A stretch of DNA of 64,000 nucleotides, from assembly GCF_021568775.1 (NCBI RefSeq), contig NZ_JAKGSG010000038.1, positions 1 to 64,000 on the forward strand, read 5' to 3'. A program made the translations under genes and the position numbers. Source of the stretch: Antribacter soli (GTDB lineage Bacteria > Actinomycetota > Actinomycetes > Actinomycetales > Cellulomonadaceae). Every line of letters starts with the position of its first letter. Position 1 is the stretch's first letter. A model generated the notes under the pieces. It was given only the letters and a program-made list of their open reading frames with translations. It was not told the DNA's origin and did not search any database. Positions 8,529 through 17,459 of this stretch are shown here, in pieces.

Positions 8529-10814
8529 GTGTTGGACTACGCGAGCGCGACCTCCAAGTCCGCCGCTGTCGCTCGGATGTACGCACTCGCCGATGTAACA
8601 CCGGAGCCTCTAGGTCGAGGTTCCAAGGAGAAGCGATCAGCGTTCGAAGCGCTCGGCAAGTCCGTGGGTCTCGATCTCTCGACTGTGCCCTCGAAGCATC
8701 GTTGCGCGAGGGCCATCGCAGAGGTTCTCGGCGTCGAGTGGGACGCCGACTGCGAGTCGAATGGCGACACCATCACTCTCGTCGGGATGAACCGGTTGGT
8801 GGATGCAGCGGCGCTCGCCAGGCTCGGGGGCTCGACACCGTCCGAGTCGACAAGCCTTGTCGAGCGCCTGCTCGCGGTGGAGATCGCTTCGTCGCTGAAG
8901 AACCAGAAAGAGGAAGTGCAGATGTTCGAGGTTCCCGCCGAGGTCGCGCAGAACATCGCCGACTACCTGGCGCGGCTGAGTGAGCCCGGGCCTGAGCCCG
9001 AGGACTTCGGGAGCGCACCGATCCCGTTCGCCGCTGCGGAGGTTCGCTTCGACGACGGCTCATGGCGCCAGCGTCTCCGGGAGGTCCAGTACTGGCTGTA
9101 CCTGAGCGTCTCGCTCGACCACGAAACCAGCCCTGAGTCCTTCGACGCGGTCCTCGCCGAGGGCCTCGGGCTCGACGCTGGTACGGACCGGTCCACACTC
9201 TTCGAAGCGTTGGTGCAGCGTCTCGAGCGGGCGTTGGCACTGCGCGACGAGTTCTGGCTCACGATGGCTGGTGACATCGAGGGAAGCGCGACGCTCACGA
9301 CCGCTTCCACCGCGTGGAGGGACTCCTGGAGCTCTGAGGCTGACGACGAGACCGAGCCGTCGACCGGGCCGATCAATGCCGAAGCTGACATGTGGCCCAT
9401 CGTGAGCTTCGTGGGGTATGCGAGCGATGGTGACCTCAACCTGAGCCCGTCATATCAGCGCGCCGATGTCTGGCCGACGGCTGATGCTCAGAAGTTGATC
9501 GAGTCGATCCTGCGAGGGATTCCGCTGCCGTCCGTCATCATCCTGGAGCGGAAGCGCGAAACCGGACACGGCACCGAGTACGAGGTGGTCGACGGGAAGC
9601 AGCGACTCACCTCGGTGCTCCGGTTCACGGGGGCGCACCCACGTGCGATCGAGGTGGTGAAACAGAAGAGCCATGCGTGGGGGATCCCGGAGGCAACCCT
9701 CCTCAACACGTTCAGGACCAACTACCGGGAGTTTCGCAAGCTCTGGAAGCAGCACGACCCGAGCAACCTCACGTCGGAGCTTGAGCGTGCGAACCAGTTC
9801 CCGTTCGCCCTGCGGTCCACCGATACGCCCAACAACCGAAACCCGCTGACGGGTGCACTCGAGGGCCTCCGCGGCAAGTACTTCTACGAGGTGCGCAACG
9901 AGTATGTCGCGCTCCAGGGCGTCGAGCGGCAGGTCGGCTACATCTTCGATGCAGCTCACGCGACCTACAAGATCCCCGTGATCGTCTACAAGCAGGTGAC
10001 GCCGGCTCAGGTTCACGAAGTCTTCTCCCTCTACAACAAGCAGGGGAAGAAGCTGAACGCCGAGGAGATCCGCAACGCGCTCTATCACCGCCTGGCTCTG
10101 ATGAGGGCGCTGCTTGTCACGGCGGGTGACTCGAAGGCTGTCGAGGAGGTCGCCCCGTTCCTCGTCGGAGACTGGGACGACCTGGCATCGGCTGGTGAGA
10201 ATCTTAGGAACTACGAGATCGGTGACATCGGCTACAAGCGGACCAAGGTCCTCTCCTGGGCTGCTGCGGCACTCTTGCTCGACGGTGGTGACGGCGTCAC
10301 CCGATCGACCTCCGCACATATCGACGGGCTCCTTCAGCGAGTGGCCGACAAGACGGACAAGGTTGAGGATCCGCTACGGGATCCGGAGCGGGTACGCCAG
10401 GCGATGCTGCTGCTCGACCACGGTCTCGATGCCCATGCGACGCCGGACGACGTCTGGTCGAAGACGTTCCGCAGTGGGAAGGGAACCGGGTCCGGCAAGT
10501 GGCAGGAGCTGAGTCTCGTCGCGAGCCTCGTCGCGCTCTCCGCAGCGGCTGCTGTCCTCGGAGACGACCTGATCGACACGTTCGAGGAGGTCGCCCCGGA
10601 GGTACGTCGGCTGTCGGAGAAGTGGGGCCGTCCTCACCGCAACCAGTCCAGGGAGCAGTGGCAGTGGATCGGGTTCGTCGTCGGCGAGATCCTCAGCCTG
10701 CTCGGCGTCAACCCTGGTGACGCGCACGAAGCACTGGAGAAGCAGTTCGGGTACTCCGGGCTGGGAGCGCTCGTCGAGCACGCCGTCCCGCCGATCGGCT
10801 ACAACCGCGCATGA
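8529..10814 (+). CDS. DUF262-domain protein, first gene of a DUF262-Z1-DUF4420 operon
   Basis: DUF262 (the GmrS/ParB-like fold of GmrSD-type and related restriction proteins) contains a DGQQR-like motif that couples nucleotide hydrolysis to DNA cleavage. Here it is D355-G-K-Q-R, preceded by SPSYQRADVW and followed by a typical FSLYNKQGKKLNAEEIRNA segment. The first 280 residues are extra. They begin with a compact domain holding a GRGSKEKRSAFEALGK helix and a HRCARAIAEVLGVEW segment that could read DNA or modification. The start is a GTG at 8529 after TGGGGGAA; a TTG at 8532 is an alternative. The stop overlaps the Z1 gene start, so the products are likely made together. A nuclease or NTPase role in defence is family-based inference. 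Confidence 0.8.
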   Translation: MLDYASATSKSAAVARMYALADVTPEPLGRGSKEKRSAFEALGKSVGLDLSTVPSKHRCARAIAEVLGVEWDADCESNGDTITLVGMNRLVDAAALARLGGSTPSESTSLVERLLAVEIASSLKNQKEEVQMFEVPAEVAQNIADYLARLSEPGPEPEDFGSAPIPFAAAEVRFDDGSWRQRLREVQYWLYLSVSLDHETSPESFDAVLAEGLGLDAGTDRSTLFEALVQRLERALALRDEFWLTMAGDIEGSATLTTASTAWRDSWSSEADDETEPSTGPINAEADMWPIVSFVGYASDGDLNLSPSYQRADVWPTADAQKLIESILRGIPLPSVIILERKRETGHGTEYEVVDGKQRLTSVLRFTGAHPRAIEVVKQKSHAWGIPEATLLNTFRTNYREFRKLWKQHDPSNLTSELERANQFPFALRSTDTPNNRNPLTGALEGLRGKYFYEVRNEYVALQGVERQVGYIFDAAHATYKIPVIVYKQVTPAQVHEVFSLYNKQGKKLNAEEIRNALYHRLALMRALLVTAGDSKAVEEVAPFLVGDWDDLASAGENLRNYEIGDIGYKRTKVLSWAAAALLLDGGDGVTRSTSAHIDGLLQRVADKTDKVEDPLRDPERVRQAMLLLDHGLDAHATPDDVWSKTFRSGKGTGSGKWQELSLVASLVALSAAAAVLGDDLIDTFEEVAPEVRRLSEKWGRPHRNQSREQWQWIGFVVGEILSLLGVNPGDAHEALEKQFGYSGLGALVEHAVPPIGYNRA

Positions 10815-13591
10815 CCAGGCTCGTCGCGCCTCGTCACGGCACCGAGCACGTCGTCCTCAAACCCGATGCGGACGCTGCCATATGGTGGTCGGCCTACGCG
10901 GAACGGCTTGGGGCGTCAGGCATCGGTACGACGAGCCGCGACGTCATCGGTGCTGACGCCAGGTTCATCGTCGACCACGGCATCTTCGGCGTCGGCGAGC
11001 CGGGTAATGAGGACTGGCCTGCGTCGAGAGAACGCCGGGGCCTGGTGATGGGCGCGGTCCAGTCCGGAAAGACCGCGTCGATGATGGCGGTCGCAGCGCT
11101 CGCGCTGGACCGGGGAGTCGATGCGCTGGTCATCCTGGGTGGCACCCGGACGACGCTCTGGGTGCAGACGCTCGAACGTGTCCTCGACCAGCTCGACACC
11201 CTCCCCGAGGCGCACAAGCGCCGCGTTCGCATGCCAGGCGGCCCAGGGTCCGAGCTCGAGGGCTCGGACCTGGACGTCGTGTACTCCCTTCCTCGGGGCC
11301 GCGCCGAGCAGGCACTGAAAAAGGGCCGCCCGCTCCTGGTGGTCGCCATGAAGAACACGGCCCACCTGGAGCGACTCAGCCGTCGTCTTCACGACGTCGT
11401 CTACCCTGCCGCCGTGGGTCGCGGCCGTGCCTTCCACCTTCTCGTCATCGACGACGAGGCAGACGACTCGTCTGTCGTCGACGCTGCGACGGACAGCGGC
11501 GATGTCCTCGATCTACGGCTCAGGCAGGTGCCGCGCCGGATCCTCGATCTGTGGGAGGTTCGAAACCGGCCGGGTGAGACTGCCCATCCGGAGATCTTCG
11601 CGACCTATCTCGCCTACACGGCCACACCGCAGGCGAACTTCCTGCAGGACACCAGCAACCCTCTCGCCCCGACGGACTTCGTCGCCAGCCTCCGCACCCC
11701 CGGTGCCACCGGCGACCCGGACGTCCGGGAGTCGTCATACCGGGTACCAGAGGGCCCTAGAGGCTGGTACACGGGTGGCGAGGTCTACTACAAGGCGCTC
11801 GCGGACGTACCGTTGTGTCTCCCCACCGATGACACGGACCAGGACGACCTCGTCGCGGACGGAGTTCGTAGTTACCTCGTGGCGTCGGCACTGCGTCTGC
11901 TGAGGACGCCGGGACGGCTCGGGCCGACGGCCGCACGCGGCCGAGTATTCACGAGCAAGGCCGAGGTCCAGGCGAACGTACTCTCGCCTATGTCGATGCT
12001 GGTCAATCCGGCTGCGACGAAAGACTCCCACTTCGAGGTCGCCGACCGGATCCTCGACTGGTCCTACGGGACCGGAAGCGCCGGCCGCGCCTCCCCTGAA
12101 GAGCCGGACTCCTTCGGGCGGGTGCTGGGGACGGCAGGCATCAAGAGCGACATGCACGCGCACCGCGACAGGTGGACCGCCTGGCTCGACCGCTACAGGG
12201 CGGGCGCAGCAAAGGTCGCGACGATCCTGCCGCTGTCCAACGTGCCCGATGTGCCTGACGACTGGGACCTGGTCCGCGCGACGATCCTCGACGAGGTTGT
12301 TCCCGGTACCGGTGTTGCTGTGATCAACAGCGACGAGCGTGCTGACGACCGGCCACAGTTCTCGCCCCGTGACGAGGACGGAGTGTGGCGGGCGCCGACC
12401 AACAGCTCCACGATCTTCGTCTCCGGGAACGTGATGTCCCGCGGCCTCACGCTCGAAGGGCTGACCACGACGCTCTTCACCAGGAACGCGTCCACCCCGC
12501 TGGCCGACACCCAGATGCAGATGCAGCGCTGGTTCGGATACCGCGGCGCATACATCGACCTCTGCCGGGTCCTCATGCCGCGCGACCAGATCGAGCTGTT
12601 CACGCAGTACCACGAGAACGACGAGGCGCTGCGCCGAGACGTCCTGACGGCGATGGGTTCAGGTGCAACACCGGACCTGACGATCCTCCAAGGCAGGACG
12701 TTCCGCGCCACCGGAAAGATCGCGAACCTCCAGGCCCAGCCTCTCTTCCCGGGTCCCAAGCCGTTCATCAGCCATATGAACCCTCCCGGCAGTGACGACC
12801 ACAACCTGCGCGTCGTAGCAGACCTCTTCTCGGGAACGACGACACCCGTGCCAGACATGTCTGCCAGCAGCGGCCTGCTGCTCGCGGAGCCCGTCAGTCT
12901 GCTGGACGCGGCCGAGATCCTGGACCGTATCCGGTACGTCGACCACGGGCCGGGCGCCGAAGGGTATGAGGCTGCGCGCTGGCGCTCGGTCACCAACCAC
13001 GCTCAGATCGCGGACGGTGACCCCGTCCTGCCGCTGTACCGGGCTCCATCGGTCGCCGGTTCGATCGAGCTCGGGTCCAGGTCGCCGTACGAGATCGCGG
13101 CCTACCTGCGGCTCTGGGATGCAGTGGTACCTCGCCGGGTCCCTGGCCTCATGACCACGGACGACCGGCCGGTGCCGTGGAACCTCGTGGACAGGGAGGC
13201 TCTCGAACGCCGACGTCCGCGGTTCTGGGTGGGTCTGCGTTTCGGATCGGGTGATCCTGTCGGCTCCGGTCCGCTTGCTGACCTCTCCGTGACCGTGCGC
13301 CCGATGAGGCGTGCGATCGTGCCCGGAACCAGTGACCTGCACACGACCTGGGGATCCCGCAACGATCGTGGTGCCCAGATCATGGGTGACGAGGTCTTCG
13401 AGCGTGCTGTCCTGCCAGCAGAGCTGGCCCCACGACTCGATCTGGAAGGCAGACGACTGCCTGGGTCGGACGGCTTGATCCTCTTCCACGTGATCGCCCG
13501 CGAGGACGGCAGCCAGAGCCTGGGCATCGGTCTCGGTATCCCTCTCGGAGGCCCGGACCACATCAGAGCCCGGACAGGAGCGAGCACATGA
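10811..13591 (+). CDS. Z1-domain superfamily II ATPase
   Basis: The 926-residue protein is a Z1-domain helicase-like ATPase found in restriction-type operons. Walker A is GAVQSGKT (residues 81-88), Walker B is VIDDEAD with Asp214 and Asp215, the third motif is YTATPQANFL, and the C-terminal arginine-finger motif is QMQRWFGYR around Arg573. This set is diagnostic for the Z1 family. It presumably couples ATP hydrolysis to DNA translocation or remodelling for the nuclease encoded next. Both ends overlap the neighbouring genes as ATGA. The region after about residue 650 has no motif I can name and may hold a partner-binding or DNA-recognition domain. Confidence 0.9.
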   Translation: MTRLVAPRHGTEHVVLKPDADAAIWWSAYAERLGASGIGTTSRDVIGADARFIVDHGIFGVGEPGNEDWPASRERRGLVMGAVQSGKTASMMAVAALALDRGVDALVILGGTRTTLWVQTLERVLDQLDTLPEAHKRRVRMPGGPGSELEGSDLDVVYSLPRGRAEQALKKGRPLLVVAMKNTAHLERLSRRLHDVVYPAAVGRGRAFHLLVIDDEADDSSVVDAATDSGDVLDLRLRQVPRRILDLWEVRNRPGETAHPEIFATYLAYTATPQANFLQDTSNPLAPTDFVASLRTPGATGDPDVRESSYRVPEGPRGWYTGGEVYYKALADVPLCLPTDDTDQDDLVADGVRSYLVASALRLLRTPGRLGPTAARGRVFTSKAEVQANVLSPMSMLVNPAATKDSHFEVADRILDWSYGTGSAGRASPEEPDSFGRVLGTAGIKSDMHAHRDRWTAWLDRYRAGAAKVATILPLSNVPDVPDDWDLVRATILDEVVPGTGVAVINSDERADDRPQFSPRDEDGVWRAPTNSSTIFVSGNVMSRGLTLEGLTTTLFTRNASTPLADTQMQMQRWFGYRGAYIDLCRVLMPRDQIELFTQYHENDEALRRDVLTAMGSGATPDLTILQGRTFRATGKIANLQAQPLFPGPKPFISHMNPPGSDDHNLRVVADLFSGTTTPVPDMSASSGLLLAEPVSLLDAAEILDRIRYVDHGPGAEGYEAARWRSVTNHAQIADGDPVLPLYRAPSVAGSIELGSRSPYEIAAYLRLWDAVVPRRVPGLMTTDDRPVPWNLVDREALERRRPRFWVGLRFGSGDPVGSGPLADLSVTVRPMRRAIVPGTSDLHTTWGSRNDRGAQIMGDEVFERAVLPAELAPRLDLEGRRLPGSDGLILFHVIAREDGSQSLGIGLGIPLGGPDHIRARTGAST

Positions 13592-14640
13592 CGGCTGCGG
13601 ACAACCAGTCGTTCGAGTGGCTGCGTGCCCGCCTCGATCAGCAACCGCACTCGGTCGACGACAAGGCTCGGGAACTCATCTGGGCCGACTCTGGGGAGTC
13701 GTTGGCCGTCGCCCGGAACGCCGGCAGCCTCATCGAGATCTTTGTCGTCGGCCCACCACTTCATGCCACCAGCTCCGTGCTGGACGGTCATCTTGAACAT
13801 CAGACCTGGACGACCTCGACTGGCGCCGCACTCCCCGCGACGCGGATCATCCTGCCCGGTAGCGTGAACCTCCCGGGCGTTGCCGCGTTCATCTGCGCCG
13901 AGCTGCTCGCCAACGGCCTGACCCTCGATCCTCAGACGGCCTTCACGGCCACCGAGCCGGTGATCGTGCAGCTGATGCGGCACGAGGCGGTCGGGAACCA
14001 GGTCCTTACCGGGCTGGCCGGGGAGCTCCTGGCGCTCGACGCGCTGACCCGGCACGCTTCGTCGCCAGAGTCGGTCGTCGACGGCTGGTTCGGCCACGCG
14101 CCGTCGTCGCGAGACTTCCAGCTCGGACCTGTTGGTGTCGAGGTCAAGACCACGACCGGCTCGTCATCGACCCACACTGTCCAGGGGTTCCACCAGGTCG
14201 AGGTCGGCCATCCCAACGGGGACGAGCCAGAGACCACGCTCTACGTGCTGAGTATCGGGATCCGCTGGCTGTCGACGGGAACCACCAGCGGACGCACCAT
14301 CCCCTCTCTCGTGGACGCGATCGTCGGGCGGCTTCCAGCCGGCGCAGGTACGCACTTCCTGGCACGACTCCAGCAGTACGGCGGGGACGCCGGCATCGGG
14401 TACGACCACGAGCAGGACCGCGACAAGGCCCGCTTCGCCCGTCCTTGGTTTGCGACCTTCGAACGGCTCTACGACATGACCGATGACAGGATCCACGTCC
14501 TGCGGAGCCGTGACGTCCAGGACGTCACGCACATCGACCCAGCGTCGGTCTCCTTCCGCGTCACGCTGCCGTCGCAGGTGAACGGGGACATCAACCCGAT
14601 CACGGGGATCGAGGGGATCGCGCGGTCGCTGACGCAGTGA
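13588..14640 (+). CDS. PD-(D/E)XK motif protein (DUF4420 type)
   Basis: The 350-residue protein has the layout of the DUF4420 restriction-endonuclease fold. Glu146 lies in GLAGELLAL, Asp176 in SSRDFQL, and Glu185-Val-Lys187 in VGVEVKTT, giving the metal-binding E...D...ExK core. It is the likely DNA-cutting subunit of the operon. The ATG overlaps the Z1 stop (ATGA). Its last 41 bases overlap the end of the convergent vsr gene on the other strand, which ties the two transcription units together physically. DUF4420 proteins are known partners of Z1 ATPases, cytosine methylases and Vsr proteins, which supports this call. Confidence 0.85.
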   Translation: MTAADNQSFEWLRARLDQQPHSVDDKARELIWADSGESLAVARNAGSLIEIFVVGPPLHATSSVLDGHLEHQTWTTSTGAALPATRIILPGSVNLPGVAAFICAELLANGLTLDPQTAFTATEPVIVQLMRHEAVGNQVLTGLAGELLALDALTRHASSPESVVDGWFGHAPSSRDFQLGPVGVEVKTTTGSSSTHTVQGFHQVEVGHPNGDEPETTLYVLSIGIRWLSTGTTSGRTIPSLVDAIVGRLPAGAGTHFLARLQQYGGDAGIGYDHEQDRDKARFARPWFATFERLYDMTDDRIHVLRSRDVQDVTHIDPASVSFRVTLPSQVNGDINPITGIEGIARSLTQ

Positions 14641-15079
14641 TGCTGTCGGGCGGGACCCGGACGATGCTCTCGATCCGGTCGGCCACGTCGGCCGCAGCCT
14701 CGTGCTCCCAGGCGCGGATCACGGTCCAGCCGAGCTCGATCAGCGTCCTGTCGGTGTCTGCGTCGCGGGCCTGGTTCGCAGCGAGCTTGTCCCGCCACCA
14801 CGCTGAGTTCGAGCGTGGACGGGTCCCGTGCTCGGGGCACCCGTGCCAGAAGCAGCCGTCTATGAACACGGCGAGCTTGGCACGGGTGAAGGCGACGTCG
14901 ATCGTCCGACGGCGTTGTCCTGGCACGGGAAAGGTCACCCGGTAACGAAGTCCGCGCGCATGGAGCTCGCGACGAAGCGCGAGCTCCGGGGCGGTGTCCC
15001 GACGCTTTGCCCGGGACATCAGGGCGCTCACCGGCGCCGATGACGGCCCTGGGTGCGCGGGGACGTGCTGCGGCTCCAT
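14600..15079 (-). CDS. vsr: Very short patch repair endonuclease Vsr
   Basis: Vsr nicks next to T:G mismatches that arise when 5-methylcytosine deaminates, and so protects the genome from its own cytosine methylase. The 159-residue protein has the family core: SRAKRRDTAPE near the start, RRTIDVAF with the catalytic Asp, and VFIDGCFWHGCPEHG with the metal and zinc ligands, then WW..KL..N..RD. Its ATG overlaps the dcm stop as TGATG, so the two are coupled and made together. A later ATG that gives MSRAKRRDT is an alternative start closer to the usual family length. The 3' end runs 41 bases into the convergent DUF4420 gene. Confidence 0.92.
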   Translation of the reverse strand: MEPQHVPAHPGPSSAPVSALMSRAKRRDTAPELALRRELHARGLRYRVTFPVPGQRRRTIDVAFTRAKLAVFIDGCFWHGCPEHGTRPRSNSAWWRDKLAANQARDADTDRTLIELGWTVIRAWEHEAAADVADRIESIVRVPPDSITASATARSPRSP

Positions 15080-16749
15080 CAGTGGACGGCGAGTACCGCG
15101 CGCTGGCGCCTGCGCACTGGAGCCGTGTTGTCGGTAAGGCTCGTGACCGTACCGGGGATCTCGGCCACTGGCGGAGCGGGGTCAGCCGGGGGAGCCTCCG
15201 GAAGCCACCTCTTCTTGGTCGAGCGGCAGTGCTCGACGAGCGGCGCGAGGCTGCCGAGATCAGGCGCGTCGGGTAGCGCCTCCGTCCCGAAGTGATGGCA
15301 CACGAAATGGACCAGGGCGAACCGCACTGCTCCGACATGAACCGCGTTGCCGAACTGCTTGTATGACTGCGTCGCTGGTTGTTCCGTCGTCATCATGGCC
15401 TGGAAGACCATGTCTGGGAAACCCTGGAGCCTGCCAGCCTCGTAGGGCGTGATGCGACGGCGCTCGCTGCCGAGGATCGGGGTCTGATTGATCGCCACGA
15501 GCGCCGGGGCGTAGGTCGCCTTCTTCACACGAACACCAGATGGGCGGAGCTGGATCAGGCAGTCGTCCAGCGACTCTGCGTCGGACGCCTGCCACTCGAG
15601 CTTGCGCCACGCGTTGTTTGGCAACGCCAGGATCTTCTTGAGGATGTCACCGCTGCCGCGGCCAGTGAGCTGCTTCGAGTACGCCTCGATGAACTCCGCC
15701 GACTTCTTGAGGAACTCGTCCTTCCAGTCGCGCGCCCGCTCCGCCTTACGGTGGGCGACGGCATCGGCGTGCTCGCGCTTCCGCCATTCCTCACGGTCCG
15801 CGTCGAACCAGATCGGGTGCCCGGGGAACCACGAGCCGCGCTGGTTCTTCTTGCGGCCCTTGACCACGTTTGCCAGCAGGAGCTCGTAGACACGGAGCCA
15901 CTTGTCATCGTCGGTGAGCCGGTACTGGACGAGGTCCGGCATGTAGGCCGAACGGACCTCATTTGCCCGCTCGGCGAGCGCTGGGTCCTCGTGACGAATC
16001 GTATCCACCCAGGCATCTGTCACTACAGCAGGCATCTGACCGCGATCCGGCAGCTGCGTCCTGTCGATCCGCCACTCGTCTGCCGACCATCCGTTAGAGC
16101 GCTTCGGACCGATGAACGGCGCATCGTTGGCGACCAGCTCCTTGCGCACGGCGAGGATGTATACCCTCTCCCGGCTCTGCGGGCCACCGCCGTGCTCGGG
16201 CGCGATCGTGTGCGGGGAGAAGATCGTAGGGTCGGGGTTCACCACGTAGCCGAGGTCCGTGAGGGAGTCGACGATCGTCTTGAACGTCGTCGTCCGGTGC
16301 GACGGGCCGACCAGGTTCTTCACGTTCTCCAGGAAGACGACCTTTGGCTTCCGCATCGCGATGATCACGAGGATGTTGTAGAAGAGCGTGCCTCGGACGG
16401 TGTCGAGGATGCCTTCCTGCTTGCCCGACTTGCTGAAGGTCTGGCAAGGGAACCCGGCCGCCAAGACGTCGAACTCCTCAGGGACGTTCTCCAGCTTGAT
16501 TCTCCCGGCCTCCGCCCGCGCGAGAAGCTCGGCGATCGTGTGGCCGGTGTCCACAGGGACGTCCTTGTTGATGTCGCCGGTGACATGCGGGTCATCCTTG
16601 CCGCCAGAGAGCCACGCCTCCCTGTACACGGCTTGTGCGAAGGGGTCCTTCTCGGCCACGTAGACGCAACGGCCTCCTAGGTTTGCGAGGGCGGCATGGA
16701 AGCCACCGACGCCGGCGAAGAGGTCGATGAACGTGAACTGGTCGGACAC
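15079..16749 (-). CDS. dcm: DNA (cytosine-5-)-methyltransferase Dcm
   Basis: The enzyme methylates C5 of cytosine in a short DNA site, protecting host DNA from a partner nuclease. Motif I is IDLFAGVGG (residues 8-16), the catalytic Pro-Cys-Gln has Cys102, motif VI is Glu141-Asn-Val, motif VIII is SRERVYIL, and motif IX/X include RRRITPYEAGRLQGFP and YKQFGNAV. A long variable region between motifs VIII and IX is the target-recognition part. I chose the GTG at 16749 because AGGAGA lies just upstream and the family fold begins immediately; the open frame upstream runs through the tRNA and encodes nothing real. The sequence recognised cannot be read from the protein. Confidence 0.92.
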   Translation of the reverse strand: MSDQFTFIDLFAGVGGFHAALANLGGRCVYVAEKDPFAQAVYREAWLSGGKDDPHVTGDINKDVPVDTGHTIAELLARAEAGRIKLENVPEEFDVLAAGFPCQTFSKSGKQEGILDTVRGTLFYNILVIIAMRKPKVVFLENVKNLVGPSHRTTTFKTIVDSLTDLGYVVNPDPTIFSPHTIAPEHGGGPQSRERVYILAVRKELVANDAPFIGPKRSNGWSADEWRIDRTQLPDRGQMPAVVTDAWVDTIRHEDPALAERANEVRSAYMPDLVQYRLTDDDKWLRVYELLLANVVKGRKKNQRGSWFPGHPIWFDADREEWRKREHADAVAHRKAERARDWKDEFLKKSAEFIEAYSKQLTGRGSGDILKKILALPNNAWRKLEWQASDAESLDDCLIQLRPSGVRVKKATYAPALVAINQTPILGSERRRITPYEAGRLQGFPDMVFQAMMTTEQPATQSYKQFGNAVHVGAVRFALVHFVCHHFGTEALPDAPDLGSLAPLVEHCRSTKKRWLPEAPPADPAPPVAEIPGTVTSLTDNTAPVRRRQRAVLAVH

Positions 16750-16789
16750 AGGTCTCCTGGGTGACGATGCTTGCCTGAGGGTGGACGGC

Positions 16790-16811
16790 GTAGCTGATTC
16801 GTAGCTGATTC
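16790..16811. promoter_or_regulatory. Tandem 11-bp direct repeat upstream of dcm
   Basis: Two exact copies of GTAGCTGATTC lie end to end, 41-62 bases upstream of the dcm start. An exact tandem pair at one-helical-turn spacing is a common layout for a regulator that binds as a dimer. It may set dcm expression or separate it from the divergent excisionase-like gene. The rest of 16750-17007 shows no gene. Confidence 0.4.
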
Positions 16812-17007
16812 GTGTCCGAGAAAAGTACCAGCTGGAGGGTTGTTTCGGGAACCGAACCCGGCCGTGGGTCGAAGGGTTCTTGGAGAGGTCTGGCGCGAGC
16901 TCGGGGATCAGTCCGCACAGGGTTGCCCGGTCTGTTGGTTGGCCACTCGTGCCCTCCTCTGGACCGTGTGGGTCGTCACAGATCCCCCCGGGGAAGGGAG
17001 CTCGCTC

Positions 17008-17208
17008 ATGTCCACCACGACCCTCCAGCACCGCACCCACCTCGTCTCGCTCAGCGAGGCCGCCGAAGCCTTCGGCGTCTCGGTCAAGACGATCCGCCGC
17101 CGGATCGCCGACGGCACGATCGCCGGCTACCGCGTCGGGCGCCTCATCCGCGTCGACCTGGAAGAGGTGCGTGAGCGCCTGGTTGTCCAGATCCGCGCGC
17201 TCCGGTGA
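17008..17208 (+). CDS. Excisionase-like helix-turn-helix protein
   Basis: A 66-residue protein with a single MerR/excisionase-type helix-turn-helix: LSEAAEAFGVSVKTIRRRI followed by a wing AGYRVGRLIRV. Small proteins of this kind bend attachment-site DNA during excision of integrated elements, or act as small regulators. The ATG at 17008 has GGGAAGGGAG upstream; a longer in-frame start at 16840 adds only non-conserved residues. It stands alone between dcm and tRNA-Pro, with no integrase visible in the window. Its position beside the tRNA suggests it is part of, or left from, an integrative element. Confidence 0.75.
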   Translation: MSTTTLQHRTHLVSLSEAAEAFGVSVKTIRRRIADGTIAGYRVGRLIRVDLEEVRERLVVQIRALR

Positions 17209-17246
17209 CCCGACCGCTGGTGCACGTGTGGTGCACGCGAAAAAGA

Positions 17247-17275
17247 GCCAGGTCAGAAAGTGCTTCTGACCTGGC
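17247..17275 (-). terminator. Intrinsic terminator of tRNA-Pro
   Basis: A perfect 12-bp stem (GCCAGGTCAGAA and its complement) with a five-base loop lies just downstream of the tRNA on the minus strand. It is followed on that strand by a TCTTTTTC run, as expected for Rho-independent termination. On the plus strand the tail is C-rich, so it serves mainly the tRNA; it may also stop the excisionase-like gene. Confidence 0.85.
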
Positions 17276-17283
17276 CCTTCACT

Positions 17284-17358
<75 letters not shown>

Positions 17359-17459
17359 AAATTGGTGCTTCCGCTGGTAGAGCGGGCCGGAGCCTCAGCC
17401 CGTCCCGCGGGAGCCTGCCCAGAATAGCCGACGTTCGGCCCGGAACGGAAACCGAATGA

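Noticed and set aside
13588-14640. MutL/MORC or AIPR component in the restriction-like operon
   Set aside because: No GHKL motifs or AIPR features were seen in the proteins here or in the 660-residue neighbour.
15379-16680. A 433-codon open frame on the plus strand opposite dcm
   Set aside because: It is a shadow of the methylase in a GC-rich genome, with Arg/Val/Leu-biased sequence and no recognisable motif.
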